Assembly: GCA_033439765.1 (NCBI GenBank)
Contig: JAULSN010000008.1
Location: 2,108,001 to 2,172,000, forward strand
Direction of reading: 5' to 3'
DNA length: 64,000 bases
Origin: Lasiosphaeria ovina
Lineage: Eukaryota > Ascomycota > Sordariomycetes > Sordariales > Lasiosphaeriaceae
Shown here: in pieces, positions 23,401 through 36,436 of the stretch
Layout of the letters: each line of letters opens with the position of its first letter
How positions within the stretch are numbered: the stretch's first letter is position 1
The notes under the pieces: model-generated
Told to the model about the DNA's origin: nothing
The model's input: the letters and a program-made list of their open reading frames with translations, nothing else
Databases searched by the model: none
Position numbers and translations under genes: made by a program

Positions 23401-26400
23401 GGCACTGTCGCCTATCGTGGGCGACAGACAACCAGCGGATAGGAGCATCCGACTGGACATGCAGCAGATCGCGTTTTCGGAATCTAGAAAATGCTAGATT
23501 GGGTTCGCATGGGCGCCTTCACGCCTTCACACCCTTGCTACCTTACCTGCTCCATGCAAAGCTCTTCGTAGACCAACTCCCGCAAGGTGCCTGGCGAGTG
23601 AGCTACGAATATTCCCGCCCAATGCGCTTCGCATCATCAGACATTCTAAGGCGTACTGCCTCGCGTGGCCGCTCCAGCATCGGACCACAACAGTCCGGCT
23701 TCCTCCCTTGCTACATCAACTGGTATGCAGCCAGGCGGCCCTTTTTGGAACCATGGACAGCTCTCTTCAGTAGCGGTGAGATGCTTCTAGGACAAGTTCA
23801 TCGGCAGCTGAACTGTGTCTTCAATAACTTGGTGCAAATACACATTCAACCAGACCATGTGCTGCAGTTGATACAACCACACAGATGAAGCCACTAATCA
23901 GTGTAGCAAGCACCGTTCCCTCGAGAAAGGCCTCTTTCCAAGTCTCCGTGATTGGCAATCCCAGCCCATAGCGCCATCTGGGCCACGGCATGGCCTGCCA
24001 TCCACTTCCATCTCTGTTGCCCAATCCTCAGCCCTTTCCGATCCCCGCTCGTTACTTTGTCTACGGATGCCGTGGTGGGACACAGAAGATGAGCGGCATG
24101 GGAACTTGGTTAAAGTCCTTGGTTCTGAGAGTGGACCGCCAAACTGGTTTTCCCCAGGACGACCTACAGGCCTTAGTCGGGTCCCTATTTGCCCCCCCCC
24201 TTCCGAGTAGACTTCTCTTTGTTCTAATTATATGGGTGTTTTGTTATTCCCAATTCGGATTGCTATTACGATCCATGTGATCAATATTAATGGAATCTGT
24301 GAGCCAAACAAAAGGCTTGAAGTCTCTCCGACCTCACTGCTCTGCCTCCACTCCACTCCCCACTATCACATCATCGCAATGTACACCGCAACACTATGCT
24401 CCGAGATCGCATACCGCGAACTTTACTCCACGGTCACTACAGGGACAGCATATCAACGCCGATATCTTCCGTACGTGGATGATCTCTCCCGGCCATGCTC
24501 TTTGTCCAGGGTTCCAGGGTCATGATGGCTGCTATGTATCCCCAGAAGGAGAGGCGAAATAAAAGGGGTGTTGCCTTCTCCAATACATTTTCTCAGTGTC
24601 CCTCGTCTCTATCCCCGGAATATGTATGGTAACCCTAACACAGCATTAGAGGGCGTCCACTATATGCTCCGGGCTTCGTTAGTTTTGGTTGCCCGCTTTA
24701 ATAAAGCTCGTCTGACGCCAAATCGCGGTGAGTAAAGAAGCCCTTGGACGGGGTGTCACCAAGCTTTCTAGCCAGCTTGCTTTCGTAGCAAGTAGGCATA
24801 GAACACAGACATAATATAAAGAACATATATACACTAGACAATTTATGTATCTACATCTCCCAGAAGTGCCCCCAACGCGTGCTTCACCAAGCACCAGAGC
24901 CGGAGATTCTTGGCCGATCTCATCCCGGCGCACGGTTAGGTGCTTGAACTATTTTTCCGATCCCAGCCTCTGCAGCTACCCACTGCCAAGGCAAGGCTTC
25001 CTTTCCCCCGGCGCCTTCTTTTTGTGCGTTCTACTATGTAGGTTTTCTTCACTTGAAATGCCGACGATGTGGTTACCTGGTCAGTCAGTCTGAGAGCCCT
25101 GGCTGTGTTCTTGTCTCTGTGTAATATCATAACAAACCGGCGGTTGAACAAGTGCGTCTATCCCGTTGCTTTCTCTTATTTCGTGTCTTTCTTTCCTTTG
25201 CTTCCTCGGCATCGTCATTCAAGCGAGTCCCCACAAAAGACCCCAGATGCCCTTGATGTGGCGGAGGCACTCCACGATATATCAGCCAACTGCCACGTCG
25301 GACGTGCAAACTACCTAGGGTAGCATTAAAGCATACAGGCGGACTCCAAGCAGTCCACAAAGAAAAGTGAAAATGAAAATGAAATACGGAGTAAGTAAAA
25401 TAAAGCACCCAAGAAAAAACGGCTTCGCCCGGGGAGGCGAGCCGGCCCACAAAAAAGACACTGCCTCGGTAATTCAACTGTGGACTCTCTCTTGTCTCTC
25501 GGATTCCCATCCAAGTTCTTCTCCAAGAACGGAGTGCCTTATATCATCGCCCTCATCGGCCGCCAAGTATGCCGAGCGGCACTTTGGCTGACTTATATGC
25601 CCCTGTCCACCTACCTAGACAGGCAACACGTAACGGCGGGGACGTGTGTGTAGTCAGTTGGTGGTTGGTTCCGTATACACAAGCCCGGAGCATATCTGAG
25701 GTGAGAAGTGATAGCCCTATCCTACCCCGGACTCCTTCACCCGTCAAAGAGAGCTATCATGTGTTTTGACCCCTTTATGCGCCAGATACCCCGAGCAAGC
25801 GAGGTATGTTTGTTGTTGTTGTCGTTGTCTTTTTCGTGTCAATGGTTGTTGGCGAGTCCCAACACTTACACAGCCCATTTACCGGGGGTGCATGGAAGCA
25901 ACCGTATAGAAGAAGCAAAAGGCCAAAAGAGAACCAACAACAGAGGCCGGACGAATAATAATATCACCGAAAAAGACAAATCGGGATATCAATCGTGACA
26001 AAAAAGTGGCCCGGATCCCTCGGACCGCAGTGCGCTTCCATGTCAGAGAGATCTCCGTCGTCAGCGATCCCCCCCCATCCACCCTTGTCAGCGACGATCT
26101 ACTCCGTACATACAGCCTTAAGGCGAGTGAGGCAGGTCCCCGCGGGCCGCTCGGGGATAGGTACATACACTTATGAACTGCCCAAAAGCCCGGTCGGTCA
26201 TTTCGTTTACATAAGCCAGGGAGGTGCAAACTATCTTTGGGAATATGGAATGCATGCCATGTGACGTGCTGTGCGATATGTGGCATGACACGTCTCGTGG
26301 AGAATGTTTTTTTTCTTGTTCTTGTTTCTTGTCACAGCAGATGATAGATAACATGACCCCAACCTTGGGACCCGGCAATTTGGAATCAAGGTCGCAGCGT

Positions 26401-27576
26401 CCTCCCCCCGGCATCGGACATGAAGAAAAGAAAGGGAAAAAAGGATTACAAACGTGACATACAGCGATCGCCTATGATGGATTGCCTTCTTTTGGTGGTC
26501 TTCTAGAAGGAACGGAAAGGACCACAGCATTAGCTGCAACCTTGGTCGGTTAGGTACATACATGCATTCCATTGCCTACTCAGTAATAAGGCAGGCGGGG
26601 CAGGGAGGCTGTGTGTGCTACGGTGCAGTTTTCCAGCCCCTTCTTCTCGATGCACAGGCACATACAGTACATGCTGTAAAGGCACAGGCACCACAGGGCC
26701 ATACATGCAGGTTGTGTCTTAACACGCCTTCCACACGGATCCGGCCGGGGCATGTTATAGGTCGCCGTCATCCAGGCCTGGGAGGGGAGCTCCCCACTTG
26801 GCCGGGCCGACTGGAGTTCGTGTCGCTTGGTAACGCGCGCTTTCGCAAAAGGGAAAAGAGAAGGTTTCTGTCAACCGGTCTAATTGGATACTAACCGAAT
26901 TCCCAGCCCCTTGGGCACCGTTAGGTAACATGCGGGGTGGTAGGGGCGGCGCTCTGAAAATAGGGCTGTCTAACCTGTCTGTCTGTTCCCTAGTGGGACG
27001 ACGAACAAAGGGCGGTGATGGCGACGGCGATGGTAGCGACAGCAGACGAAAAAAAAAAGGCATGAATATGAAAACCGTTCTGGGATGGCAGGTACCTAGT
27101 GTTACTTTTTGTTTTTTTTTTCTCTTTTTTTTCACTTCCGGTTTCCCGTCCTGCATACATATCGTGCTTCAACGGCATTGCCTTCCTGCAGACGGATACA
27201 TGATGCATGGCTCTAATGAACGCCTCGACGACGTTTGGCTGGCTGACTGGCCTGATGGGGTAAAAAGAAGGAAATGGGCGTCGGAAAATGACGCAACGGT
27301 CAACAGCTGTTTTTTACTCCGTTGAACTGTCCTATCCTAGTGAGGCGCATTTTGCCACAACAACGTGTGTCCAAAGCTCAAGGGGACGGATATGTCTGGT
27401 AACCAGCTGGAAACGTCGGGTCGCGCTTGTTCAACGTGGTTCAGGAGGGCATCTCCGCGGCCGGTTGGCCGGCCTCCTGACAACTGTTCACGTCTATATG
27501 TGGCTTCCTTTACGGGGGGAGGGGGGGGAGCCAGTCTCGTTGTTTTTGCCTCGCCTCTGTCATGGTGTTTTAGGGC

Positions 27577-27616
27577 TAAAAAAAGAAATAAAAAATAAAA
27601 AATAATGATAATAAAA
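27577..27616. repeat. A-rich simple sequence
   Basis: Interrupted A-run of the AAAAATA type with some GATAATA. It is low complexity with no gene context. Confidence 0.7.
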
Positions 27617-29251
27617 GACTTTATCTTTCTCGATTCTGTTCAAAAAGAATTGCCCCGTCAAAGTCCCGTAGCTGCCGAGGCTTGTGTTACCTGCCATTCT
27701 AACCTTTCTTCGCCTGCAAGACTCCGACAGGGCGAAACGCGCGCGTGTGCCGGGGGTTAGCCGTCTAAGTGCGGGTGGTTGGCTCGGTGTTCAATATGTG
27801 TTGGCAGATATACAACGAGGCCCATATTCGCTGACCATTACGGATGGCCAAAAAGGTAAAAAGTGCATAGACTTAATTTCTTCATGTCCACCAAGGGACC
27901 TTTTCCTTCTCTCTCAGCCACCCCCCAAAATCTCGGCTGTGCAAAGGACTTCTGTCCTGGTTTTCCCGTTTCGGGGCGGCATTTGTCGTTCTTGCTCGGT
28001 AGTATCTCCCGGGCTCTCGGCCGCGAGCCCAGCACGTTGATTTGGTAAAGACGAGAAGAAAATGCCCATCCATCATCCTTCATGCGGCATACACAAGCGG
28101 ATACTCTGATCTTGCTTGATGCTTGGATCAGCAGCCGGAACCGCAACCATAGCCGCAACCAGAGACGGGTAGAGTGGCCAACAACACAATCTCACGTCTT
28201 CTTTCATCACCAATCAGTCACTCAAAGCTAGTCAGCCCGATAGACGTTGGCCGTCCACATGACAGTCAAAAGTGGTGTGTGGGCGGCTTCGGGCTGCGCC
28301 GAGCAGCATGACACTACTGGGCTTCTCTCCTCCCCAAAGGGCAACTTTTCCCTGCACGATGCCACAAGACGCAAGACGTCCACATCCGGCGGCGATTGAG
28401 GCGGTGCGCAGACCTCAGATTGAGTTTGAATGGAGTCCCGGCGGGCCGTGTGGTGTGGGGGTGGTTTCTATCTCGCCTTCTTTTTGCCCCTTTCCCTTCT
28501 CATTGCTTTTCTAGCTGGTTCCAGCTGGGCTCTTACGGATCTCCTCCTTCCCCCCAAACGTCGTTCGTCCTGACGTGCAGAAAGCCGCACATGTGAACAG
28601 CTACACGCTCAACGCTCTGGCGGATTAGCCGTCTTTAGACTTCTTACTCCTTTTCGGCGCTTCCCCGGGTGGCGGTTGGCGTCCGCCCTGACTACTACCG
28701 GCTAACAGAACGGCAACGTTGCGTTGCGGTGAAGCCTAGGCCCTTCGTCTTTTTGATGCCATCAGATGGTCATGTCGTTGGTTTCGTCTGTTTGCGCCCA
28801 ACTAAGTCCAAGAAGGCAGGAAGACAGGAAGACACCAGCAACAGTTCCAACACGCGTGTTTAGAAACAGGCTAGCCGTTGGCCAAGAAGCCTCATAGATC
28901 TACCTCAGGCTCAAAAGACGCGATGACTCTTTTGTTAGACATTCTCCTATAGGCCCGCTCGCCACAGATCATGGACCCCGGTAGGCACATACTGAGGGCA
29001 GTGTAGCTTTCGGCAGCTAGTGCGAGACTGGGGGGCCGTGCCGAACGTTGAAAGAAGCTCATGGCCGGAAAGTGGACTCTACCAGAAGATATCAGACTGG
29101 CTCCATTAGCTCGACAAGGGCCAATTGCACCTGTATCTGTTCCCCGTAGAGCTAAGGTAATGGAAGATGGTTTGGCACCTTTTGGTTATGCTAATACCGA
29201 GGTTCTTGGACTTTACTATCAACCGGGAAAGCTATCCTAGGAGTCAGTATA

Positions 29252-29530
29252 ATAAAGGATTGTCTTATTTGGTGCGCATTAAGTGCCCCGGGCGAAAACT
29301 TTGATCTTGCATGGTGGTGGTAAGGTTCGTGGGTCGACTAGTATGGCTCTATCGGAGTAGTGACGTTCAGTTGTCTAGCTTTTTGATATACCGCGGTAAA
29401 TGCTCAACTGTGTTCATTTTGGTATGTACGTGGTGATGGGTATAAGCCATTTCACCTTGGTGATAGATCTAACTATGGAAGTCAGTCCTTGAGTACACGA
29501 AACTAACTAAGGTACATAAAGGATTGTCTT
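29252..29530. repeat. Direct repeat pair (15 bp) inside degraded repeat sequence
   Basis: ATAAAGGATTGTCTT occurs at 29252-29266 and again at 29516-29530 in the same orientation. GTCAGT precedes each copy at different distances, which suggests a decayed duplication with an insertion between. Confidence 0.6.
29402..29492 (+). repeat. Dispersed repeat, copy A (matches about 60423-60522)
   Basis: Aligns by eye with 60423-60522 in the same orientation. Shared blocks are TGCTCA, GATGGGTATAAG, TAGATCTAAC, TGGAAGTC and TCCTTGAG, in the same order with small gaps. The differences are largely transitions. No coding capacity. Probably a relic of a mobile element. Confidence 0.75.
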
Positions 29531-30681
29531 GGAATCGTTTAGAATAACCTATATGTCTTGATGGGCCGTATATGAAGAACAGGCAAGCTTGACGGCATTT
29601 AGATCAAGGCCTGGGAGTTGAAGGAATTCACTGACAAAGCTCTCAAGCCGTGCCAGAGTGTTTCTGATGCGAAAGGGTGGTGCTATATAAGGTGCTGTAT
29701 ATTCTCTCAAAGGTCGAAAATAGGTGACGAGACCAAAATTGGAGAAACTCGACCAAGTTAAGTACCACTGATAAGTAAATAAGGCAACCTTATGTCCTCC
29801 CGGTTGCTGGTTGAGCCGTGGAATCTTCTACGATACGTCATTAATTGGCTATTGCTCGATTATTTTCCAATTTGGTTCTCCTCGCCTATTATCGACTTTC
29901 GAGCGAATATATGGTATTTTATATCTATATAGAGAGAGGGTTAAGTTATGGGTAAAGTGATGTGACTGGGAGACTTCTCCTTTCAGTTTTGACAAATCTC
30001 ATTTTCTTTCTCTACATTCTTCCTATGAGCAGGCTCACCTTGAGCAAAAATACAAGACTACCATACATACTCTCCCCAAGTACGTTTATTGCAGAGTGAT
30101 AGGCTATCTAATTCACTTTCGCTCGGGCCCTTGGAGGCCGTAGATCTCCCATTGCATAATTTCAGTGTGTTGCATTGCCTTCATTCCCAGTTGCTTAGCC
30201 CCCCAACACGGGTTGTACACGACCTCTATCAACCGGCGGGCCAAACCATGAAACCCGAGTTCCCTCAATATCAATTCGCTTGTAACCATTAGAATAGATG
30301 GGCAACGGGGTTGGCTCCATCAGATTCTCCCTACCAAGCCTGGTTCACCCTCTCTCCTCTCCTCCGAAAAAAATGATTTCCTTAAATGTTGGTGCACGGG
30401 GCTGCAATAGTTTCGTCATTCAGTGTCACTTCCCCACGAGCCCGCTTGCTCGGCTGGTGTTGAACTTGCAGAATGTCGATGCGTGAGAAGGGGACGTCTG
30501 TCGTCGGCATCATTCCTGTCGCTGGTTGTATGGAGGTGGTGGGTAGCCTCCAAACAAGGCACAGGTCATTATTGATTCCAAAGATGGACAGCTATCTACG
30601 GGAGTGTGCAAAGATGCACCGTAACTCGGTAGGCCGAGTCAGAGTCAGGACATTGGATTTCAATTTCAAACTGAAACGACA

Positions 30682-33630
30682 CTATATGGCGTAGTGCATC
30701 TTCAGCGCTTCCCGATCATGGGGCTTCATCTGCCCAATAAACTCATTGAACTGGGGAATGAGTTGCTGGTATATGTTGAGAACCTGGCAAAAGAATATTA
30801 GTATTGGATCGAAAGTGTCCCGAATAACATTATTGGAGGTTGTGACTCACGTTCTGAAATACGTCGTGCAGGTCTTGCTTGACCGGCGTCCGCAACTTCA
30901 GGTCCCGGTATCTCGCGATCGCGACAAAGAACTGCAGAAGAACATTTTCGATCGCCTGTGGGTTCTGGGCCACAACCAGGCTGAACCCCTTGAAAGCGGT
31001 AGCCTTCTCTTCAGATGGGTCGATGTCTTCCATCGCATTCAAAAAGTCTTCAGCAAACGTTGGCAGGTGCGGAGCGAGGACCTCGTAGTTATCGATGCCT
31101 AGCCTTCCTAGCGCAATAGCGGCGTTCTCGACAACCCCCCTGGGAATCCGTGGATTGCTGTTGATTTCAACGAGGAGCTTCAATAGCTCAATAGCATATG
31201 GTGCCATCTCTTTCTTGTATTGCACGGCAATCTCGCCCGCGCTCCAGCAGGCGTTGTTGACAACGCCAAACCCATTGTCAACCTCCTCGTCCAGGATATG
31301 GTCCAGATCCAGGCGTCGGAGCAAAATAGGGATCATCGAGGGCAGGAACTGCTTTAGCTGGGTAAAGCAATACTTCGCGGAGTCTCCAAGGAGAGCATAG
31401 GCAGACTGCTGAACCTCATCGGCAGGGTCGTCCATGCAGAAACTCAACAGCTCGAAGAAGGAAGGCTGGCTACTGCTGACCAACTTAAGTGCCTTCTCTT
31501 CGCCAAGAGCCTGGATGATGGCGCTCAGAAGATCCAGGCTAGTCACCAAGAAGTCTTTCTCGGGCGTATCGAAATTGGAGTTGTTCGTCGCGGCTATAGA
31601 CTGCTCCAAGTTCTGGTGAATGATGTTGACGCACCGCGCAAAGATGGGCTCTGCATAGGGAGAGAATGCGTCGCCCAGGGCCATGGCCACATAAGACAAG
31701 CACTCGAGAAGCGGGAAGAGCTCCCGTGACTGATCTGTAACTTGACGCCACCGGTTGATCAGAGCAGGCATCAGCTCCCCGCAAAGCTCAGGCCGAGCCA
31801 GCACGGGCCCGATGTGCTCCGCCAAGGTCTGTACGCAGTCATAGAGAATCCACCTATTTCGGTCCTTGTACCTTGCAAAGCATTGAACGTATTGCTGAAT
31901 GATGGGCCCGCAGAATGGCTCAAGGTGCTTCCCCGCCTTCTCCTCCAGGTTCGCCATCGCGGAAGCTCCCGCCTCTTGGACTTTCTTGTTCTTGTCGAGC
32001 ATTTTCCTGAGGATGCCGTCCATCAAGGGCATGAAAAAGGTATTCTTCTCTGTCGGATCTGCCAGGTTTGCTGCCCATGCTGAGTACCGGCCAAGCGTCC
32101 AGCAGGTGATCTGCCGAACTACCGGCTCCGGGTCCTCAAGAAGGCTAATGAGATACGGCACGAGCTCCGGTAGGTGCGGAACGACCACATCCATACAGCC
32201 CTCAGCAACAGCGCCGAGGGCAAGAACGGCAGCTTCTCTGGGCGGCCAATCCTGGTGCTTGAGGTTTGTCTGCAGGTAAGGCAATATAGACGTGAATACT
32301 GGGCCGCCGAAGTCATTGGCGAACACGTCGAGTGCCGCAGCCGAGCACTTTCGGAGTGTCCATTTCTCGTCCGGGTTCTCATCACCGCCGTCCTCCAAGT
32401 CGAGCTCGCCTTCCTCCAGATCGGCATCCATGTTTGCGAGCTTTTCGAAAGCGTTCTCATTCTGAGCCGGATCCGCCGATGCCTCCTGGTTGATATTACG
32501 CTTCAGGTTCTTCTTGGCAAACTGGGGTTTGAGATCCTCTTCTCTGTCTTCTTCATCTTCATCGTCGGATGCACCTCCGAGAAGAGCAATGTCTTCCGGG
32601 CTGTACACCATGCATTGTAGCAGGACAGGAATGATTTGTTCCACATAGGGCTGGAGCGCCTGCCATAGGTTCTCGTGTTCCCCGACCGACAGCCAGAATT
32701 CAGCAGCCTCACAGGCGAGCTCCTCATCCTCGCTCTTCTGCTGGTTGATTATGTAGTCCACCAGCCCGCCGATATGGGGCAGAAGTTTGTCCGGGCGGGT
32801 CTCTACGAGACGGACAAAGGCGCGGCATACCTGGCGCCGAATATCGGTTACGGGATCCTCAGAAAGATAGAACAAATGCTGCAGGAGGTCATCGATGGAG
32901 TTCAGCATAGCTTGCGATTTTCGGGGGGTGAAAACGTTGATAGCTGTCAGGGCCTGTGCCCGGACCTTGGGCAGGGGGCTTTTGGTTGCCTCGATGAACT
33001 TTGGCAGGAGGAAGTTGAGGGGTCGCTGGCCATTGTGCTCCCTCTCCAACAATTTCGTGTTGTCTTCGCAAATCTTTGCCATCGCCGCCATGGCGCCCTC
33101 TTGAGCCTCGTTTGAAACCTGGCCCGTCTCGTTGCTGAGCATCTTCAGGAGCTCGGGCAGCAGCTCGGGCCAGCTGAACAGGCCTCCCCGGTTGATGAGC
33201 TCCGTTGCAATATTTCCCGCGTAATTCCGAACTTGCGAGTTCTTGTCCTGGATTCCCAGGGGGACTGCCAGCTTGATAAGAGCGAGGCCGGACTCGGAAA
33301 TCTGCTTGAAATTGGTCTTGATATTGTTCTTGAGCATGATGGCAGCTGCGGAGCGGACAATATGCCAGTCAGCGGCGGTCAGCGCTAGGTCCTGGGGCGG
33401 CGTGGAGCTCGAGAATATAAAGGCCAGATAGTTGTTGATATCGGGCGACGACTTTGCTTGCCCGAGCATCTTTGCAGGAAGGATGAGTTAGCCCATGATC
33501 GCGGGGGCGCGGGACCATCACATCTTACAATCTCGGCTTGTTTCTGGGCAGCCTTGTTAAAGCCACTCAGAGAGTCCTTGAGACACGTCGCCAGTGTCTT
33601 CAAGGACTCTTGGTTGGGTTGCCAGTCCAT
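30682..33630 (-). CDS. KAP104: Transportin / karyopherin beta-2 (Kap104 type)
   Basis: Three exons on the minus strand: 33630-33529, 33469-30851 and 30783-30682, coding 940 residues. The introns are 59 and 67 bp (GTAAGA and GTGAGT donors). The protein is an all-helical HEAT-repeat nuclear import receptor. Transportins carry PY-NLS cargo, chiefly mRNA-binding proteins, through the nuclear pore and release it on RanGTP. Family landmarks are the N-terminal M-D-W-Q-P-N, K-N-N-I-K-T-N-F in the second HEAT repeat, W-P-E-L-L-P, and the acidic D-D-E-D-E-E-D-R-E-E-D loop near residue 330 (the repeat-8 loop that ejects cargo). W-T-L-R-K-C-S-A-A-A-L-D-V and A-E-G-C-M-D follow. The last exon ends I-P-Q-F-N-E-F with M-H-Y near the terminus, as in transportins. 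The length is slightly above the usual 890-920. No catalytic residues are expected. Confidence 0.95.
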
Positions 33631-35165
33631 GGCGAGGGTCGAGCGACGTGCGAGCCGCGGGACTGAGAATCGTAAATGCGGTGGCGAGTATCGCTGCTTC
33701 GGCGTCGATGATGTAGTGAAGACGCAGAGAGAAAACTCGAGCGCGGCGACCGTCTGTTACAGTTGAAAAAACCCACGCGAACCTAGAGGTGCTGGTCGGC
33801 AGGGCGCAAAGCCTTTCTTTTGGTGGACGATGGTCGTCGGATATCGTGTCGACTAAGAAGTGGGGGGAGGCCCGGTTAGCCTTGCTTTACCTCGATCGTC
33901 AGGCTTTGAGGAACCCTTGGTCGCACAAGAAAGAGAAAGCCGGGGAACGAACGGGAACGACGGCGCTCGTGGATTTGGAGCGCAGGCCTGTGGGATATAA
34001 GACGGTTCTTTTTCAGTTGCTCACCTTTGGGGTTCTGGAGCTTTGGCTGTCGGTCGAGGCTTGATCAGGTTGTGAGGTAGGTAATGTGGGGTGTTTCAAA
34101 ATCGGTCGAGTTGGCTTTTCTTTGCTACTAATTTGCGCCGCAAGGTTCTTGAGGCGAGGAGGGGTCGTGGGTGAGGGCCTGGTCGGTCGGCGGCGCAGCG
34201 AGACAGTGGGGCATTTGACAACAAGTGGAGCATTGAAGCCCAACCGGCCAACCATGAGGCAAAGGACACTATCATCCCACCCCAGCGGATGTTGCTCAGT
34301 GATTCGGATCATTCTCCCCACCATCGAGGATCGGTTACTAGCTACCCAGAAAGCGGCTTCAACGAAACCTCATTTCGGCTCAGGAGGTCGGGCGCCAGGC
34401 ATTTGGTCTTGAACAGCAGATTAAATTGAAGGGAATAAATGGAAAAGAGCTGAATTCCCAGGTAACCGAGTCGGAACCAAAAAACGCTCCCCAAAACCGA
34501 CTGACAGTTTGGGACGTACGCAGCCAAAGTGTCGTCAAATGGCACATGGCACAACGTTTCTGTGAGACCCATGCTTGGATTTTCGGGATGCAGAAATAAA
34601 CGGTATCTCCGCTTCACTTAGCTTGACTGACTGTATAACAACTATGTGGCCTTTTTGCCGCCTGCGACGACTGCCTGTCAGGAGCACACCGGTTGGAATA
34701 TCAAGGAAAGCAATTCGGCACCGCCTGGAGACTCTCTTTAGACTACCAGGACATGGGGCACGGCCGTGGTATCCTCTGTTTATTGACGGCAAAGCCGATT
34801 CCCTTTCACAAGGCTTCGGCGGCCGAGAGAATCCCCGAATACACATAAGTTCTGTCCACAAAGCCGTTGGGCGGTCTCCGGTTACGGCCTCCGGCTCGGG
34901 TTCTCCTGTTGTTGACCGAGCCGCTGCGCCATCAAAGCTAGGCCACCTATTATTACCCTCACACAATGGGGCGTGTAGCAAACAGAGCAGAGGGCAGAGA
35001 GCAGAGTTGAGCGACCAACTCGCTGGTGCCGCACGAGCTACGTATCTTGTAATCGGACAAGACGCACTCGGGACTAGCCGCTGTTCGCCGACCTCAAAAT
35101 TCGAGGCCGGACTTAGATCCGTTTGAAAAGCAAGCGGAATCCGTAAGGACCGGAGCGGCGACTGC
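33631..35165. other. Intergenic region between transportin and the PAC4-like gene
   Basis: No gene seen. It holds the transportin promoter and the 3' flank of the PAC4-like gene. Opposed open frames at 34535-35287 (-) and 34575-35126 (+) overlap each other and look like chance frames. Confidence 0.5.
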
Positions 35166-35655
35166 TTAAGGGCCAACGGCGCCCACGGCCTTGATGATGG
35201 GTTGCAACTTGGACAGGACAATTTGGGCCACCTGTTTGAAAGCCTCCATCTCCTCTTCCATGGTGCCCCCAAGGCCGGCGTTGGCAAAGCTTATCGAGTT
35301 GCCCACGTACGTAGGAAGTTGTGTCTTCTTGGCCACAATCTTGGCTAGCCGTGTCGTGAGCTCAAGTGTTGGCTCCACGGTACAAAGCGGTGTTGACAAG
35401 GGCTGTGTTGGATTGTATTTCTGCACTTGAGATTTAGTTGTCATGAAACCAGAGGCATTACAGATACAAAAAAGAAAAACTCACATCAGGCAGAGCAAAA
35501 ACGAATGAGCCCAAAGGAGTGGGTGTACCCGCTCCGTCAGCCGAGGCCGTGGTGAGAAAGAGGGTGATGGCTTTTGTCTTGATCGTTAAGCTGAGATAGA
35601 TGCGCGTGTCCAACGACCGCGGCAGGGGGATTGACAGTTGGATGAGCTCGTCCAT
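35166..35655 (-). CDS. PAC4-like proteasome assembly chaperone
   Basis: Two exons on the minus strand, 35655-35485 and 35420-35166, coding 141 residues. The 64-bp intron runs GTGAGT..CAG with an AACTAAAT branch point. The C-terminal half, T-R-L-A-K-I-V-A-K-K-T-Q-L-P followed by S-I-S-F-A-N and E-E-E-M-E-A-F, matches the pattern of proteasome assembly chaperone 4 (human PSMG4, yeast Poc4). These proteins pair with PAC3 to help build the 20S proteasome alpha ring in the cytosol. Length fits the family (about 120-150). It is divergent from the N-methyltransferase gene across about 780 bp. The family is short and weakly conserved, so the call relies on the C-terminal pattern. Confidence 0.8.
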
Positions 35656-36436
35656 TGTCTGTTTACTTTTTTATTTGCGCAAGAAGTTCTCAAAATTATT
35701 GCTAAAATTTCCACTCAGGTTTGCTGTATGATTATGGTGAAGTCGAGTTGCTTTAGGAGTCACCTAGTTGCGTTAAAAAGATCCGTGTCCTAGAGTTAAT
35801 GAGATTTGAGCCTCGTAAGTACGGGCGGGTATCCAGCGCTGTCTTAGCATTCCTTCAGGTCTCTCTTTGCGCTACCCAGTCCCGCAGTTTATCCGGCGCT
35901 CAAGTTACCGTACCACGCGAGCGTTTGAGCAAGGCCCATAGGATCGCCCTGGGCCATTCACAGCTCTACCTAATAAAAGCCAAGCAGAAACTCAGTTAAA
36001 AGGATTTGATGTAAACCCCACGAGCGAGGAGGGGAATGCATACCCTGGCCGGGTATTCCATGGACTGAGTCTTGCCAAACATTAAATACCTAGGTAGGTA
36101 GGTATTCTTACCTATAGCTAGAATCTTGCAACGATTTCGGTTTTTCTCTTGATGTTGGAAGCTTGGGTAAAGATAGGTACATAACGAATACCTACCTACC
36201 TTAAGCATGGCAGACGCAGGCGTGGCAGGTCAGCTTGGGCGCTTTCCGCAACCTTTCGGCCCCCTGAGCAATGACAAGCACGCGCCGTGTATTCGTAATT
36301 ACAGCTCGCTACTAACCTTACCGACTGTGGAGATGTGCATCCACACATCGCCTTCGATCCTTACCTTAGATTCAGTTCTGCCTGCTTCAACACAGCTTCA
36401 GCATTCACCTTGCAGCCTACCGAGTCTACCTACCAA
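35656..36436. promoter_or_regulatory. Divergent promoter region (PAC4-like / N-methyltransferase)
   Basis: This 781-bp gap separates two divergent starts. It holds TAGGTA-type palindromic runs at 36087-36110 and about 36187-36200. No clear TATA box. Confidence 0.45.

Larger units (their letters stand above)
17420..30681. other. Gene-free stretch of about 13.3 kb
   Basis: No supportable protein gene or RNA gene on either strand. The longest open frames (18796-19377 -, 20243-20821 -, 23211-23888 +) have no recognisable domain, no conserved-looking composition and no splice pattern. The stretch includes homopolymer runs (G at about 17983-17992), A-rich simple sequence at 27577-27616, TACCTAGGTA-type palindromes at about 22902-22920, and degraded repeat sequence at about 29.0-30.0 kb. 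It lies upstream of the Zn2Cys6 gene and downstream of transportin. Confidence 0.6.

Noticed and set aside
23211..23888. 225-codon plus-strand frame in the large gap
   Set aside because: No recognisable domain, no coding-like composition, no neighbouring exon. I treat it as a chance frame.
34535..35287. 250-codon minus-strand frame overlapping the PAC4-like gene
   Set aside because: It overlaps the last exon in another frame and opposes another chance frame; no family match.
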